64,000 nt of DNA from Cherax quadricarinatus. Taxonomy: Eukaryota; Arthropoda; Malacostraca; Decapoda; Parastacidae. Within the stretch, counting starts at the first letter, position 1. The number at the start of each line of letters is the position of its first letter. The notes under the pieces were generated by a model that saw only the letters and a program-made list of their open reading frames with translations, was not told the DNA's origin and did not search any database. The stretch lies in the NCBI RefSeq assembly GCF_038502225.1, contig NW_027196428.1, positions 27,789 through 91,788 on the forward strand, in the 5' to 3' direction. The translations under genes were made by a program, and so were the position numbers. Below are positions 22,013 through 35,636 of this stretch, in pieces.

Positions 22013-23420
22013 CACACTGGCTGATTCCCACCAAGGCAGGGTGGCCCGAAAAAGAAAAACTTCCACCATCATTCACTCCATCACTGTCTTGCCAGAAGGG
22101 TGCTTTACACTACAGTTTTTAAACTGCAACATTAACACCCCTCCTTCAGAGTGCAGGCACTGTACTTCCCATCTCCAGGACTCAAGTCCGGCCTGCCGGT
22201 TTCCCTGAATCCCTTCATAAATGTTACTTTGCTCACACTCCAACAGCACTATCAAACATGCTCACGCATGCCTGCTGGAAGCCCAAGACCCTCGCACACA
22301 AAACCTCCTTTATCCCCTCCCTCCAACCTTTCCTAGGCCGACCCTTACCCCGCCTTCCTTCCACTACAGACTGATACACTCTTGAAGTCATTCTGTTTTG
22401 CTTCATTCTCTCTACATGTCCGAACCACCTCAACAACCCTTCCTCAGCCCTCTGGACAACAGTTTTGGTAATCCCGCACCTCCTCCTAACTTCCAAACTA
22501 CGAATTCTCTGCATTATATTCACACCACACATTGCCCTCAGACATGACATCTCCACTGCCTCCAGTCTTCTCCTCACTGCAACATTCATCACCCATGCTT
22601 CACACCCATATAAGAGCGTTGGTAAAACTATACTCTCATACATTCCCCTCTTTGATTCCAAGGACAAAGTTCTTTGTATCCACAGACTCCTAAGTGCACC
22701 ACTCACCCTTTTTCCCTCATCAATTCTATGATTCACCTCATCTTTCATAGACCCATCCGCTGACACTTCCACTCCCAAATATCTGAATACATTCACCTCC
22801 ATACTCTCTCCCTCCAATCTGATATCCAATCTTTCATCACCGAATCTTTTTGTTATCCTCATAACCTTACTCTTTCCTGTATTCATTTTTAATTTTCTTC
22901 TTTTGCATACCCTACCAAATTCATCTACCAATCTCTGCAACTTCTCTTCAGAATCTCCCAAGAGCACAGTGTCATCAGCAAAGAGCAACTGTGACAACTC
23001 CCACTTTATGTGTGATTCTTTATCTTTTAACTCCACGCCTCTTGCCAAGACCTTCGCATTTACTTCTCTTACAACCCCATCTATAAATATATTAAACAAC
23101 CACGGTGACATCACACATCCTTGTCTAAGGCCTACTTTTACTGGGAAATAATTTCCCTCTTTCCTACATACTCTAACTTGAGCCTCACTATCCTCGTAAA
23201 AACTCTTCACTGCTTTCAGTAACCTACATCCTACACCATACACCTGCAACATCTGCCACATTGCCCCCCTATCCACCCTGTCATACGCCTTTTCCAAATC
23301 CATAAATGCCACAAAAACCTCTTTAGCCTTATCTAAATATGTTTCACTGTAAACACCTGGTCCACACACCCCCTACCTTTCCTAAAGCCTCCTTGTTCAT
23401 CTGCTCTCCTATCCTATTCT
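22013..23420 (-). mobile_element. RTE-like LINE, best preserved copy (minus strand)
   Basis: Minus-strand ORF 23369-22233 is intact for 378 residues. It contains reverse-transcriptase motif A region (FVAFMDLEKAYDRVDRGAMW), motif B (LRQGCVMSPWLFNIFIDGVV), the catalytic FADDTVLLGDSEEKLQ and the C-terminal GCEAWVMNV...LEAVEMSCLRAMCGVN domain. The 3' UTR includes the AGAGTGCAGGCACTGTACTT segment that was amplified at 5012-5320 and ends near CCACCCTGCCTTGGTGGGAA (minus strand). It is 5' truncated: endonuclease and the N-terminal RT are missing, and the left part merges into (TA)n. Confidence 0.85.
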
Positions 23421-23423
23421 GTT

Positions 23424-26168
<2,745 letters not shown>

Positions 26169-26179
26169 ACACCCACACA

Positions 26180-26440
26180 CACACATGCCCCTTTTGAGTT
26201 TTCTTCTATTTTCTCACTGGTTCTTGTTCTTGTTTATTTCCTTTTATCTCCATGGGAAAGTGGAACAGAATTCATCCTCCAAAAGCCATGTGTGTCTTAG
26301 AAGGCGACTAAAATGCTGGGAGCAAGGGGCTAGTAACTTCTTCCTGTATACATTACTATAATTAAAAAGAGAAACTTTTACTTTTCTTTTTTGGGTTATC
26401 CTGCCTCGGTGGGATAAGGTCGGTTTGTTGAAAAAAATTA
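26180..26440 (+). mobile_element. Solo 3' end of a LINE of the RTE-like group
   Basis: Contains AAGTGGAACAGAATTC, AGGCGACTAAAATGCTGGGAGCAAGGGG and ends with CCTGCCTCGGTGGGATAAGG followed by GTTGAAAAAAATT. The CCTGCCTCGGTGGGA end is shared with the LINE at 10414-12138. No coding sequence. Heavily 5' truncated. Confidence 0.6.
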
Positions 26441-26546
26441 TTTATTTAATTTAATCTATTTTTTATGATCTTTCCCAGCCAGAAGAACCTATATAACCAA
26501 ACTGCTTTTGTCTGTATGAACACAACTGAGATAAAATGAATTTCAG

Positions 26547-26837
26547 GCAGAAGATGCAGCACCTGTGTTATATAAGAAGTTGCTGACGGTAATCAGCGCT
26601 GGTGATGACGTGATGGCCGCATACCATCTACTGCGCTCTGGTGCGCCTCTTGAACCTGTTGGTGACTTCTATACCAGCGCCCTCGTCCTGGCCATCACCT
26701 GTAACAGACCCAGGATACTGAGTCTTCTGGTTGCAGCTGGAGCACCACTTACCACCTGTTCAGGTGGCCTCTCACTCCTTCAGGTGGCTTGGCGCTCGCA
26801 TGATGTCACTGTCCGAGTCAGAGTTCTCGTTACTAGA
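26547..26837 (+). CDS. Ankyrin-repeat exon C of the ankyrin-cGLR gene
   Basis: An internal exon of 97 codons. The acceptor is GAATTTCAG ending at 26546; the donor GTAAGT begins at 26838 with AGA before it. Both ends are phase 0, matching exons B and D. It encodes Ala-Glu-Asp-Ala-Ala-Pro, then two ankyrin units (YKKLLTVISAGDDVMAAYHL and SALVLAITCNRPRILSLLVA with a following AGAPL turn) and the start of a third helix pair. The donor is inside a 35-bp tandem repeat, so three further donor copies follow in the intron at 35-bp steps. Preceded by a 21.7-kb and followed by a 22.4-kb intron. Exon D reads on in frame. Paralogy with the possible exon at 28755-28916 is suggested by the shared last residues (VLVTR versus VLVIR). 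Confidence 0.8.
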
Positions 26838-26950
26838 GTAAGTCTTATTGATCCAGAGTTCTCGTTACTAGAGTAAGTCTTATTGATCCAGAGTTCTCGT
26901 TACTAGAGTAAGTCTTATTGATCCAGAGTTCTCGTTTCTAGAGTAAGTTT
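26821..26950 (+). repeat. 35-bp tandem repeat carrying splice donors
   Basis: Units GAGTTCTCGTTACTAGAGTA plus AGTCTTATTGATCCA start at 26821, 26856 and 26891; a fourth shorter one is at 26926. Each contains AGA|GTAAGT or the close variant. The palindromic insertion begins in the fourth copy. A related but diverged array follows the possible exon at 28903-29000. Confidence 0.9.
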
Positions 26951-28744
26951 AATATGTTTATTATGCACCCCATACCCATCCTGTGGGCGGTAGTCAAAAG
27001 ATTACAGAGGTACATAATTGCTCCAGGGACTGGATTCCGAAGTTTTGATAGCTGAGCAAGTTACGAAGGTAATGAACAAGATCTGGTCACAATCATGACT
27101 AAGTAACAAAGGTAATGAGCTCCATGTAGAGCTGGTCACACTCATGACTAATTACAAAGGTATTGAATCATAAACACATTAATACATGGTTACAATTATC
27201 AACAAATTACAGAGTAATGAGCAATTAACAAACATTGTGGGGAATTCATTCACTGCCCCAACAACAGATGGTGCTAGGTGCCTGTCTCTCCTCGGCAGAA
27301 CAGCCAGACAGCCATTGCAAACAGCAGCAGGTTGCGCCAGGAACTGCTGTTTGCAGGAGCACCATCGACCCTCTCCAAGAGGTCGAAGAGGCCAGCGACT
27401 CGGCTAGCAGCCCGAGGGAGAGCCACTCTGGGGACGTGTCAATGTCCTGGTGACGCCAATTTGACTGAAGATTCCACGCCCTTTTTAAAGGTGAAGGTGC
27501 GGCTGCTGTCACCTCTGTCTGCTGGGAGGGGCTGTTGGTTGTTTCCACCTGGAGCCCTCCGGGTGCCCAGACACCCACCGTGTGCACGGATGTTGAAGCT
27601 TGAGGAACTGAGTGCACACTGCCTGTGACACACCTGACAGCTGCCTCGTAGTCGAACTCCACGGCGCTGTCCCTGCAGTGCCATCGCTGACATGGGCTGG
27701 GAGGGGAAAAGTACCCTCTACAGTTGGGGTGGCGCTGGGGGTTGGGTGGGTGAGGCAGGGGAGTTGAATGGTAGAGGCGCAGGGGTGAGGGATTATGAGA
27801 GGGTCACTGTTTACTACACACGGGGCAAGACCCGGGGAGGGGGGTGAGGGGCACTTCCCTACACACTGATTATGCACTGTTGTTCACACTGTCCTGCCTA
27901 CAGCAAACACAACATTTATTTGTTTCCCATGCACATCATGAAAGATATGGGAATGTGACTCAACAAAACCAACAGTGTTCTATTCATCTTCACTAACACA
28001 CCCCGCCCCCTCCTCCTCGGCAGTGTGGGGAGGGAATGGCACTGCCTGGTCCCAACCTGGGCACTCTCACCACACCCAACACTCACAAAACTGCACAACA
28101 CTTCAACTATTTACACTGAAACAATGCACTGGGCCTGGGATCTTCAATCAACTTGGCGTCCACCAGGACGCTGACATGTCCCTAGGGCAGCTCTCCATCG
28201 GGCTGCTAACGGAGTCACTGGCTTCTTGGACCTCTTGGGGAGGGTCGATGGTGCTCGTGCAAGCAGCAGATCCCGGGGCAACTTGCTGCTGTTTGCAATG
28301 GCTGTCTGCCGAGGAGAGACAGGCACCTAGCAACATCTGTTGTTGGGGCACTGGATGAATTCCCTACTATGTTTGTTAACTGCTCATTACTCTGTAATTT
28401 GTCTATGATTGTAATCATGTCATAACGTGTTTATCATTCATTACCTTTGAAACTTGTCATGATTGTGACCAGCTCTAACTGGAGCTCATTACCTTTGTAA
28501 ATTCTCATGATTAATGTTTTTGATTCATTACCTTTGCAATTATTCATGAGTGTGACTAGCTCTACCTGGAGCTCATTACCTTTGTAACTTGGTCATGATT
28601 ATGACCAGATCTAGTTCATTACCTTTGTAACTTGCTCAGCTATCAAAACTTTGGAGTCCAGTCCCTGGACCAATTATGTACCTCTGTAATCTTTTGACTA
28701 CCGCCCACAGGATGGGTATGGGGTGCATAATAAACATATTAAAC
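26947..28744. mobile_element. 1.8-kb palindromic retroelement pair
   Basis: Left end GTTTAATATGTTTATTATGC and right end its complement, with arms of about 500-590 bp (26947-~27440 and ~28155-28744) that remain similar throughout, including CACCCCATACCCATCCTGTG and the AACAACAGATG segment. A ~700-bp unique loop lies between. Outward-facing ends read AATAAACATATTAAAC on both sides, like 3' tails of a retroelement; a related single copy is at 56281-56650. TAA flanks both ends. No intact ORF. Confidence 0.75.
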
Positions 28745-28754
28745 TAAACTAGGA

Positions 28755-28916
28755 TGTCCTCTCACCACTCTGGAATCTTCTCAAAGCATTCACACAGCTC
28801 TGCTCAGTCGTGACCTGATCAGCCTCTTTGATCAGGAGCTATCCTTGAAAATCCCACAGCTAGCCTGCTACGTGTCCTGCCGTGTCGGCCATGTTGGTGG
28901 AGTGCTCGTTATTAGA
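28755..28916 (+). CDS. Possible orphan ankyrin exon
   Basis: 54 codons are open and end in phase 0 at AGA followed by the strong donor GTAAGT (28917). The translation contains LACYVSCRVGHVGGVLVI, which fits an ankyrin second-helix pattern (xLxxAxxxGHxxxVxxLL), preceded by SRDLISLFDQELS. Its last residues and donor context resemble exon C. The 5' boundary is unclear: the nearest AG is at 28751-28752 directly next to the palindromic insertion and would not give phase 0. It may be a duplicated exon that lost its acceptor to the insertion, or a true exon with an atypical junction. Confidence 0.35.
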
Positions 28917-29230
28917 GTAAGTCTTATTGAGTCAAGAGTTCTCATTACTAAAGTCTTATTGAGTCAGTGTTCTCATTACTAAAGTAAGTCTTGAGTGAGA
29001 AACTTTAAAAAACTTGTTGGCTCTATATCCATTTGTTTTATATTCGTCGGTTTAAAAGTCTTTTAGGCTGTTCAATTTTTCTCGCTAACTCACATGTACA
29101 GTTTTTATTTTGTGATTTATTTGTAACTGCCTGATTTCACCCACAGAAGAACTATGATGGCTGTGTTTAGACATAAGAATTTGTTCGTGTGTGCGTGTGT
29201 GTGTGTGTGCACGCAGGCTCACCTATTTAA

Positions 29231-29545
29231 TATCTTTATTTACTACCAGTACATGTGCAAAGTATACAGACTATAGCTGACATCAGTGACATACTACTAT
29301 ATAGAAAACCCATTGTTATACTGAGCATTTCAGGCAAATTAGGTCAGTTTTGTCCCAGGATGCAACTCACACTAGTCGACTAACACCCAGGTACCCATTT
29401 TAAACTGATGGGTGAACAGGGACAGGGACAGCAGGTGTCTTATGGAAACACGTCCCTAATGTTTTACATTTGTTCTGGAGGAGATTCGATCTCCGGACCT
29501 CAATGTGAGCTGAGTGCCCTGTCGATCAAGCTATGGGACAGGGGG
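29231..29545 (-). repeat. tRNA-derived SINE (minus strand)
   Basis: Same family as 49614-49918. The minus strand starts with a tRNA-like head (B box GAGATCGAATCTCC region) and continues through GTTGCATCCTGGGACAAAAC, GTATGTCACTGATGTCAGC and ends near AATATTAAATAGG. Diverged. It lies in intron 3. Confidence 0.7.
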
Positions 29546-29574
29546 TCGAGTCGCAAATGTATGTGTGGGGGTGT

Positions 29575-31135
29575 ATACTCACCTATTTATGGTTGCAGGG
29601 GTCGATTCACAGCTCCTGGCCCTGCTTCATAATGCTACTTATGGGTTCCTGCGTCCACTACATCACTTTCCAGATTGTTCCTCTTTCTGACAACTTTATG
29701 ACTGAAGAAATATTTCCTAACTTTCCTGTGATTAATCTGAGTTTCCAACTTCCAGTTGTAACCCCTTGTCACTGTGTCTCATCTCTGGAGCATTCTATCC
29801 TTATCCTCCTTGTCGATTCCTTTTGGTATTATATATACCGTTATCATGTCCCCCATATTCCTCCTGTCTTCCAGTGTCGTCAGGTTGATTTCCCTTAACC
29901 TCTCCTCATTGGACATATCCATTAGCTCCAGGGCTAGTTTTGCTCCAAATCTTTACACTGTTTCTAATTTCTTGACGTGATTGACCAGGTGTATGTTCCA
30001 TACTGGTGCTGCATACTCCAATATGGGCCTGACGTACACGGTGTACAGTGTCTTCAATGACTCCTTACTTAGATGTCAAAACATTATTCTTAGGTTTGCC
30101 AGGCACCCACATTTTGCAGCAGCTATTTAGTTGATGTGTGACTTAGAGGATCTGCTCGGTATGATACCCACCCCGAGGTACTTTTTCCTGGGTGAGGTTT
30201 GTAGCCTTTGGCTGCAAACTTTGCTCCATCTCCAGACTTCATCGACCTTCACCAATCTTCAAGATTTTGTACTTGGTGGGGCTAAACTCCAGGAGCCATT
30301 TGTTGGGCCAGGTTTGCAGCCTGTGTAGATCCCTTTGTAGCCCTACACGATCCTCATTTGTTTGAATTCTCTGCATTAGCTTTACATCATCTGCAAACAG
30401 GGACACCTCTGAATATATGCCTTCTGTCTTGCTATTCATATAGCATTGGCCCTAGGACTGACCCTTGCGGAACCCCACTCGTCACATGTGCCCACTCATC
30501 ATGTACTAACTCTCATTGCTTCCTTCCTGTCAGGTATTCCCTGATCTATTGCAGTGTCTTTCCTGTTATTCCTACCTGCTCCTCTATCATCTACAGTAAT
30601 CTCGTGTGTGGTACTGTGTGTATACTCACCTATTTATAGTTGCAGGACTCGATTCACAGCTCCTGGCCCCTGCCTCTTTGCTGGCTGCTACTAGATCCAT
30701 TCTCTCCATGCCACATGATCCTTATCATGTATGTATGTGTGTGCATGCATGTAATCACACCTACATATACTGTACTCGCATTTTAACTCTTGGTCCCTCC
30801 ACTTCGCAGGCTTCTACTGAATTCTCTCTTGGCTGAGTGAACTCCATCAGTACTCTTCTTTAAGTTATATCAGGATCTGTCTCTTCCACCTCACTGTCCA
30901 GGTGGTTCCACATTCTGACCACCCTGATGCTGTACAAATGTATCATAATGTTCCTGTGACTCATCTGTTTGTTTATCTTCCTCGTGTTCTCTAGTAGTTT
31001 CTTTATGTCCACACTGTCAAATACTCTCAGTATTATGTACATCATTATCAGATTTAGGCCTCTAGTCTCTCATCACAACCCAGTGCTATTACCTCCGGGA
31101 CTAGTCACACTGCAAACCTTTTTTCAAGCTTCTTG
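29575..31135 (-). mobile_element. CR1-like LINE remnants, several nested 3' pieces (minus strand)
   Basis: On the plus strand the region begins with the complement of the family's 3' tail (TACTCACCTATTTATGGTTG), then C-terminal coding. Minus-strand 30439-30239 encodes SEVSLFADDVKLMQRIQTNE, the catalytic motif of the CR1-like family. A second 3' tail near 30626-30665 marks another truncated copy. Many frameshifts. Non-functional. Confidence 0.7.
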
Positions 31136-31649
31136 ACTGGTTTGTTTGTTGTGGTGCTGCAACTCTAGTATGGGCCTGACATACACGGTGTACAAAGTCC
31201 TGAACCATTCCTTACTTAGGTTTGCTGGTTACCAATATGCTGCAGCAGTTATTTGGTTCTTGTGTGCCTCAGGAGATGTGCTCGGTATTATACTCACTCC
31301 AAGATCCTTTTCCTTGAGTGAGGTTTGCAGTCTTTGTCCCTTTAGACTAAACTCTGTCTGTGGTCTTTGCTCTTCCCTGATCTTCATTTTGCACTTGGTG
31401 GGGTTAACCTCCAGGAACCAGTTGCAGGACCAGGCTTGCAGCCTGTTCAGATCCATTTGTAGTTCTGCCTGATCCTCATCTGATTGAATTCTCCTCATTA
31501 GCTTCACATCATCTGCAAACAGGGACAATTCTGATTTTATCCCTTCCGTCATGTCATCCACATGTACCAGAAACTGCACTGGTCCTAGGAGTGACTCCTG
31601 TGGAACCTCGCTCGTCAAAGGAGCCCACTCTGTCACCTCATCACATACA
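31136..31649 (-). mobile_element. CR1-like LINE fragment, left half (minus strand)
   Basis: Minus-strand 31636-31229 encodes LTSEVPQESLLGPVQFLVHV, SELSLFADDVKLMRRIQSDE and QTEFSLKGQRLQTSLKEKDL, i.e. motif B to thumb of the CR1-like reverse transcriptase. Its continuation is displaced by the foldback insertion at 31664-32254 and resumes at 32269. Confidence 0.75.
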
Positions 31650-31663
31650 ATGACTGGCAGTTG

Positions 31664-32254
31664 TAGACAAATGGTTCAGAGAACCGACAAGTTGATAAAT
31701 TAGACACATGTGCAACACTTGGGTATCTTTAATGAGGAAAGGTTTCGCCACACAGTGACTTCATCAGTCCATTCAAAGGAGAATGGTGAAGAGCAGGAGG
31801 AGTTTGGGATAATCAATCCCTCAGCCTTGAGTAAATGTAGTCAGTCCATCAATCTTGAAAAGAATACAGCACATGTGCGAAGAAATGGCTTATGTACTGT
31901 AGGTACGTGAGATGCAGCAGTCGTAGGTTGTATCACATTTGACAAATCCAAATGTGGAAGTAGATCATGCCTAAAGGTTAGGCAAGTGAAGAATTCCCTG
32001 TATTAAGATCCCAAAATGTTGCTGTGTCTGACAGGACACAGCAACATATGCTGCATTCTTTTCAAGATTGATGGACTGATTACCTTGACTCAAGGCTGAG
32101 GGACTGATTACATTGACTCAAGGCTGAGGGGCTGATTACCTCAAACTCCTGTTCTTTACCATTCTCCTTTGTATGGACTGATGAAGCCACTGTGTGGCGA
32201 AACGTTTCATTATTAAAGATAAGTAAGTGTTGCACATCTGTTTAATTTATCAAC
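31664..32254. mobile_element. 591-bp foldback element with 14-bp target duplication
   Basis: Flanked by perfect direct repeats ATGACTGGCAGTTG at 31650-31663 and 32255-32268, so the insertion boundaries are exact. Its two ends are inverted relatives, each with a hammerhead-like core: 31742-31767 on minus (stem II has one mismatch) and 32178-32203 on plus (stem II perfect). Inverted terminal repeats plus hammerhead core and a long target duplication suit a Penelope-derived or retrozyme-like non-autonomous element. Confidence 0.75.
32178..32203 (+). ncRNA. Hammerhead-ribozyme-like core
   Basis: CTGATGA (32178-32184), A, GCCAC, loop TGT, GTGGC, GAAAC (32199-32203). The core strings and a perfect 5-bp stem II are present. 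The extra A before stem II and a poor stem III leave self-cleavage unproven. Confidence 0.45.
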
Positions 32255-32268
32255 ATGACTGGCAGTTG

Positions 32269-32405
32269 CTTTCCTGTCAATTATTCTCTTATCCACTGCA
32301 GTTCCTTCACAGTTATACCTGCCAGGTCCTCCAGCTCATGCACTAACCTATTGTATGGAACTGTATCAAAAGCCTTCTTGCAGCCCAGGAAAACACAATC
32401 TACCT

Positions 32406-32464
<59 letters not shown>

Positions 32465-33470
32465 TACTGCCATCACTTTGTCAGAACTTTAGTAGGTTTG
32501 TGACACAGGATTTCCCATCCCTGAAATCATGCTGAATGTCATGAATAAGCTCATTTCTTTCTAGGTGCTCGAAAACTCTTCTGATAATCTTCTCCATGAC
32601 TTTGCATACGTCAGTGACACTGGTCTGTAGTTTAATGCTTCGTGTCTGTTTCTTAAAAATTGAGACTATATTTGCTGTCTTACACACCTCAGGTAGTCGC
32701 CCTGTTTCGATAGATGTGTTGAAGATTGTTGTTAGTGGTATACAGAGCACCTCTGCTCCCTTTCTCAGGACCCATAGAGAGATGTTGTCTGGCCCCATTG
32801 CTTTCGAGTTATCTATTTCACTTAGCAACCTCTTCACCTCCTCCACGGTTGTGTATTGGTTTTAGTCTCTCTACACCTTTGGGTAAATCTAGGGCTCGTC
32901 CTGACTTTCTCATTATTTCTGTTGCCCTTGGGTATGAATCTCTTCTCTGCTTCCTTGCAGAGGAGAGGTAGTTTGGTTTCATTCGTCCTGCCCTTCCTGC
33001 TTCCCTCTCCACTTGTAACTACTATGAATTCAAAGCTCAGAACCACATGATCACTGGCCCTGAGGGGTCTTTCATATGTAATGTATTCAAGATCAAAACT
33101 ACTCAAGGTGAATAAAAGGTCCAGTATTGCTGAATTGTCCTCTCCTCTCTCTCTCTCTCTCTCTCTGATAGTGTCCCTAATGTGTTGATATATGAGGTTT
33201 TCCAGTACCACCTCCATTATCTTAACCCTCCACGTTTCTGGACTCCCAAGTGGCTCCAGGTTTCCCCAGTCAATTTCCTTGTAACTGAAGTCACCCACAA
33301 CCAGTAGCTTTGCCCTGACCACGTGGTGTCGTCCATGTCGCTGTTACTCCCATGATATTCTTGTCTTGGCCTCCTGCTATTCTGTGGTGAGTTATACATC
33401 ATTGCAATTACCACCTTGGGACCTCCAGTCTGAAGTGTTCCTATTATGTAGTCACTGTGTGTACTCATCT
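32269..33470 (-). mobile_element. CR1-like LINE fragment, right half (minus strand)
   Basis: Minus-strand 32846-32481 encodes EEVKRLLSEIDNSKAMGPDN and VCKVMEKIIRRVFEHLERNE, and 33322-32834 plus 33468-33217 encode parts of the endonuclease/linker (VVGDFSYKEIDWGNLEPLGS). A (CT)n tract at 32406-32461 interrupts the palm region and (CT)n recurs at 33145-33167. Degraded. Confidence 0.75.
32406..32461. repeat. (CT)n microsatellite
   Basis: About 56 bases of CT dinucleotides inside the LINE fragment, replacing a position where intact relatives carry a short CTCTCTCTTGTC run. It is an expansion of existing LINE sequence. Confidence 0.93.
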
Positions 33471-33482
33471 AATTGTACTCAC

Positions 33483-35636
33483 CTAATTGTGGTTGCAGGG
33501 GTCAAGACTCAGCTCCCGGCCCCGCCTCTTCAGAGCTAGTACTGTGCCTTGTGGAACAGAGCTTTTCACCGTAGCTGCCTCGGACTTTACTCTGTTGACG
33601 ACTACTCTCTGTGTTCTGTTAGTGAGGAAATTATAGATCCATCGACCAACTTTTCCTGTTATTCCTTTAGCGCGCATTTTGTGCGCTATTACGCCATGGT
33701 CACACTTGTCGAAGGCTTTTGCAAAGTCTGTATATATTACATCTGCATTCTTTTTGTCTTCTAGTGCATTTAGGACCTTGTCGTAGTGATCCAGTAGTTG
33801 AGACAGACAGGAGCGACCTGTTCTAAACCCATGTTGCCCTGGGTTGTGTAACTGATGGGTTTCTAGATGGGTGGTGATCTTGCTTCTTAGGACCCTTTCA
33901 AAGATTTTTATGATATGGGATGTTAGTGCTATTGGTCTGTAGTTCTTTGCTGTTGCTTTACTGCCCCCTTTGTGGAGTGGGGCTATGTCTGTTGTTTTTA
34001 GTAACTGAGGGACGACCCCCGTGTCCATGCTCCCTCTCCATAGGATGGAAAAGGCTCGTGATAGGGGCTTCTTGCAGTTCTTGATGAACACAGAGTTCCA
34101 TGAGTCTGGCCCTGGGGCAGAGTGCATGGGCATGTCATTTATCGCCTGTTCGAAGTCATTTGGCGTCAGGATAACATCGGATAGGCTTGTGTTAATCAAA
34201 TTTTGTGGCTCTCTCATAAAAAATTCATTTTGATCTTCGACTCTCAGTCTGGTTAGCGGCTTGCTAAAAACTGAGTCATATTGGGACTTGAGTAGCTCAC
34301 TCATTTCCTTGCTGTCATCTGTGTAGGACCCATCTTGTTTAAGTAGGGGCCCAATACTGGACGTTGTTCTCGATTTTGATTTGGCATAGGAGAAGAAATA
34401 CTTTGGGTTTCTTTCGATTTCATTTATGGCTTTTAGTTCTTCCCGCGATTCCTGACTCCTAAAGGATTCTTTTAGCTTAAGTTCGATGCTTGCTATTTCT
34501 CTGACCAGTGTCTCCCTGCGCATTTCTGATATATTGACCTCTTTTAGCCGCTCTGTTATTCTTTTCCGTCGCCTGTAAAGGGAGCGCCTGTCTCTTTCTA
34601 TTTTACATCTACTCCTCCTTTTTCTTAGAGGAATAAGCCTTGTGCATACATCGAGTGCCACCGAGTTAATCTGTTCTAGGCATAAGTTTGGGTCTGTGTT
34701 GCTTAGTATATCTTCCCAGCTTATATCGGTTAGGACTTGGTTTACTTGGTCCCACTTTATGTTTTTGTTATTGAAGTTGAATTTGGTGAATGCTCCCTCG
34801 TGACTAGTCTCATTTTGTCGGTCTGAGGCTCCACGCATACATGTCTGAACCTCAATTATGTTGTGATCTGAGTATATTGTTTTTGATATGGTGACATTTC
34901 TTATCAGATCATCATTGTTAGTGAAGATGAGGTCTAGTGTATTCTCCAGTCTAGTAGGCTCTATTATTTGCTGGTTTAGATTGAATTTTGTGCAGAGATT
35001 TAAAAGCTCGTGTGAGTGTGAGTTTTCATCAGAGCTGCCTCCTGGTGTTATTACTGCAACAATATTATTTGCTATATTCCTCCATTTTAGGTGCCTTAAG
35101 TTGAAATCCCCCAGGAGCAAGATGTTGGGTGCAGGAGCTGGAAGATTTTCCAGACAGTGGTCAATTTTTAACAGCTGTTCCTGGAATTGCTGGGATGTTG
35201 CATCCGGAGGCTTGTAGACTACCACAATGACTAGGTTTTGGTTCTCGACCTTTACTGCTAAAACTTCCACTACGTCATTTGAGGCATTAAGCAGTTCTGT
35301 GCAAACAAGTGACTCTGCAATGTACAGGCCAACCCCCCCCTTTTGCCTGTTCACTCTGTCACATCTGTATAGGTTGTAACCTGGGATCCATATTTCGTTG
35401 TCCAAGTGATCCTTTATGTGGGTCTCAGTGAAAGCCGCGAACATTGCCTTTGCCTCTGCAAGCAGTCCACGGATGAAAGGTATTTTGTTGTTTATTGCTG
35501 GCTTTAGACCCTGTATATTTGCAAAGAAGAATGTTATCGGACTGGTGGTATTGTTGGTACTGGGGGGGGATTTTTTTTCCGGCATTAGTATCTGTATCTG
35601 TTGGTTTGGAGTGGAGGCCATCGACTGTGGTTCCAC
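33483..35636 (-). CDS. LINE ORF2 (endonuclease + reverse transcriptase), 3'-truncated by another LINE tail
   Basis: 717 residues are open on the minus strand. The N-terminal third is an apurinic-type endonuclease: FFFANIQGLKPAINNKIPFI, FTETHIKDH, LLLGDFNLRHLKW and a YSDHNIIE motif holding the catalytic Ser-Asp-His. An Arg/Glu-rich linker follows, then RT motifs NYRPIALTSHIIKIFE, QHGFRTGRSCLSQLLDHYDK, YTDFAKAFDKCDHGVIAHKM and SSVPQGTVL. After this the frame passes into an unrelated tail (Arg-Arg-Gly-Arg-Glu-Leu-Ser) that is the antisense-side 3' end of a CR1-like LINE, so the catalytic FADD motif and thumb are lost. The family's C-terminal part is seen instead at 9147-9690 and 57290-58050. Retrotransposon gene, not a host gene, in intron 3. 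Confidence 0.85.
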   Translation of the reverse strand: MEPQSMASTPNQQIQILMPEKKSPPSTNNTTSPITFFFANIQGLKPAINNKIPFIRGLLAEAKAMFAAFTETHIKDHLDNEIWIPGYNLYRCDRVNRQKGGVGLYIAESLVCTELLNASNDVVEVLAVKVENQNLVIVVVYKPPDATSQQFQEQLLKIDHCLENLPAPAPNILLLGDFNLRHLKWRNIANNIVAVITPGGSSDENSHSHELLNLCTKFNLNQQIIEPTRLENTLDLIFTNNDDLIRNVTISKTIYSDHNIIEVQTCMRGASDRQNETSHEGAFTKFNFNNKNIKWDQVNQVLTDISWEDILSNTDPNLCLEQINSVALDVCTRLIPLRKRRSRCKIERDRRSLYRRRKRITERLKEVNISEMRRETLVREIASIELKLKESFRSQESREELKAINEIERNPKYFFSYAKSKSRTTSSIGPLLKQDGSYTDDSKEMSELLKSQYDSVFSKPLTRLRVEDQNEFFMREPQNLINTSLSDVILTPNDFEQAINDMPMHSAPGPDSWNSVFIKNCKKPLSRAFSILWRGSMDTGVVPQLLKTTDIAPLHKGGSKATAKNYRPIALTSHIIKIFERVLRSKITTHLETHQLHNPGQHGFRTGRSCLSQLLDHYDKVLNALEDKKNADVIYTDFAKAFDKCDHGVIAHKMRAKGITGKVGRWIYNFLTNRTQRVVVNRVKSEAATVKSSVPQGTVLALKRRGRELSLDPCNHN

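Noticed and set aside
27246..27877. Overlapping ORFs in the palindrome loop and arm
   Set aside because: Several frames on both strands stay open by chance in G/C-rich sequence. No conserved motif was seen and the arm copy does not keep the same frame.
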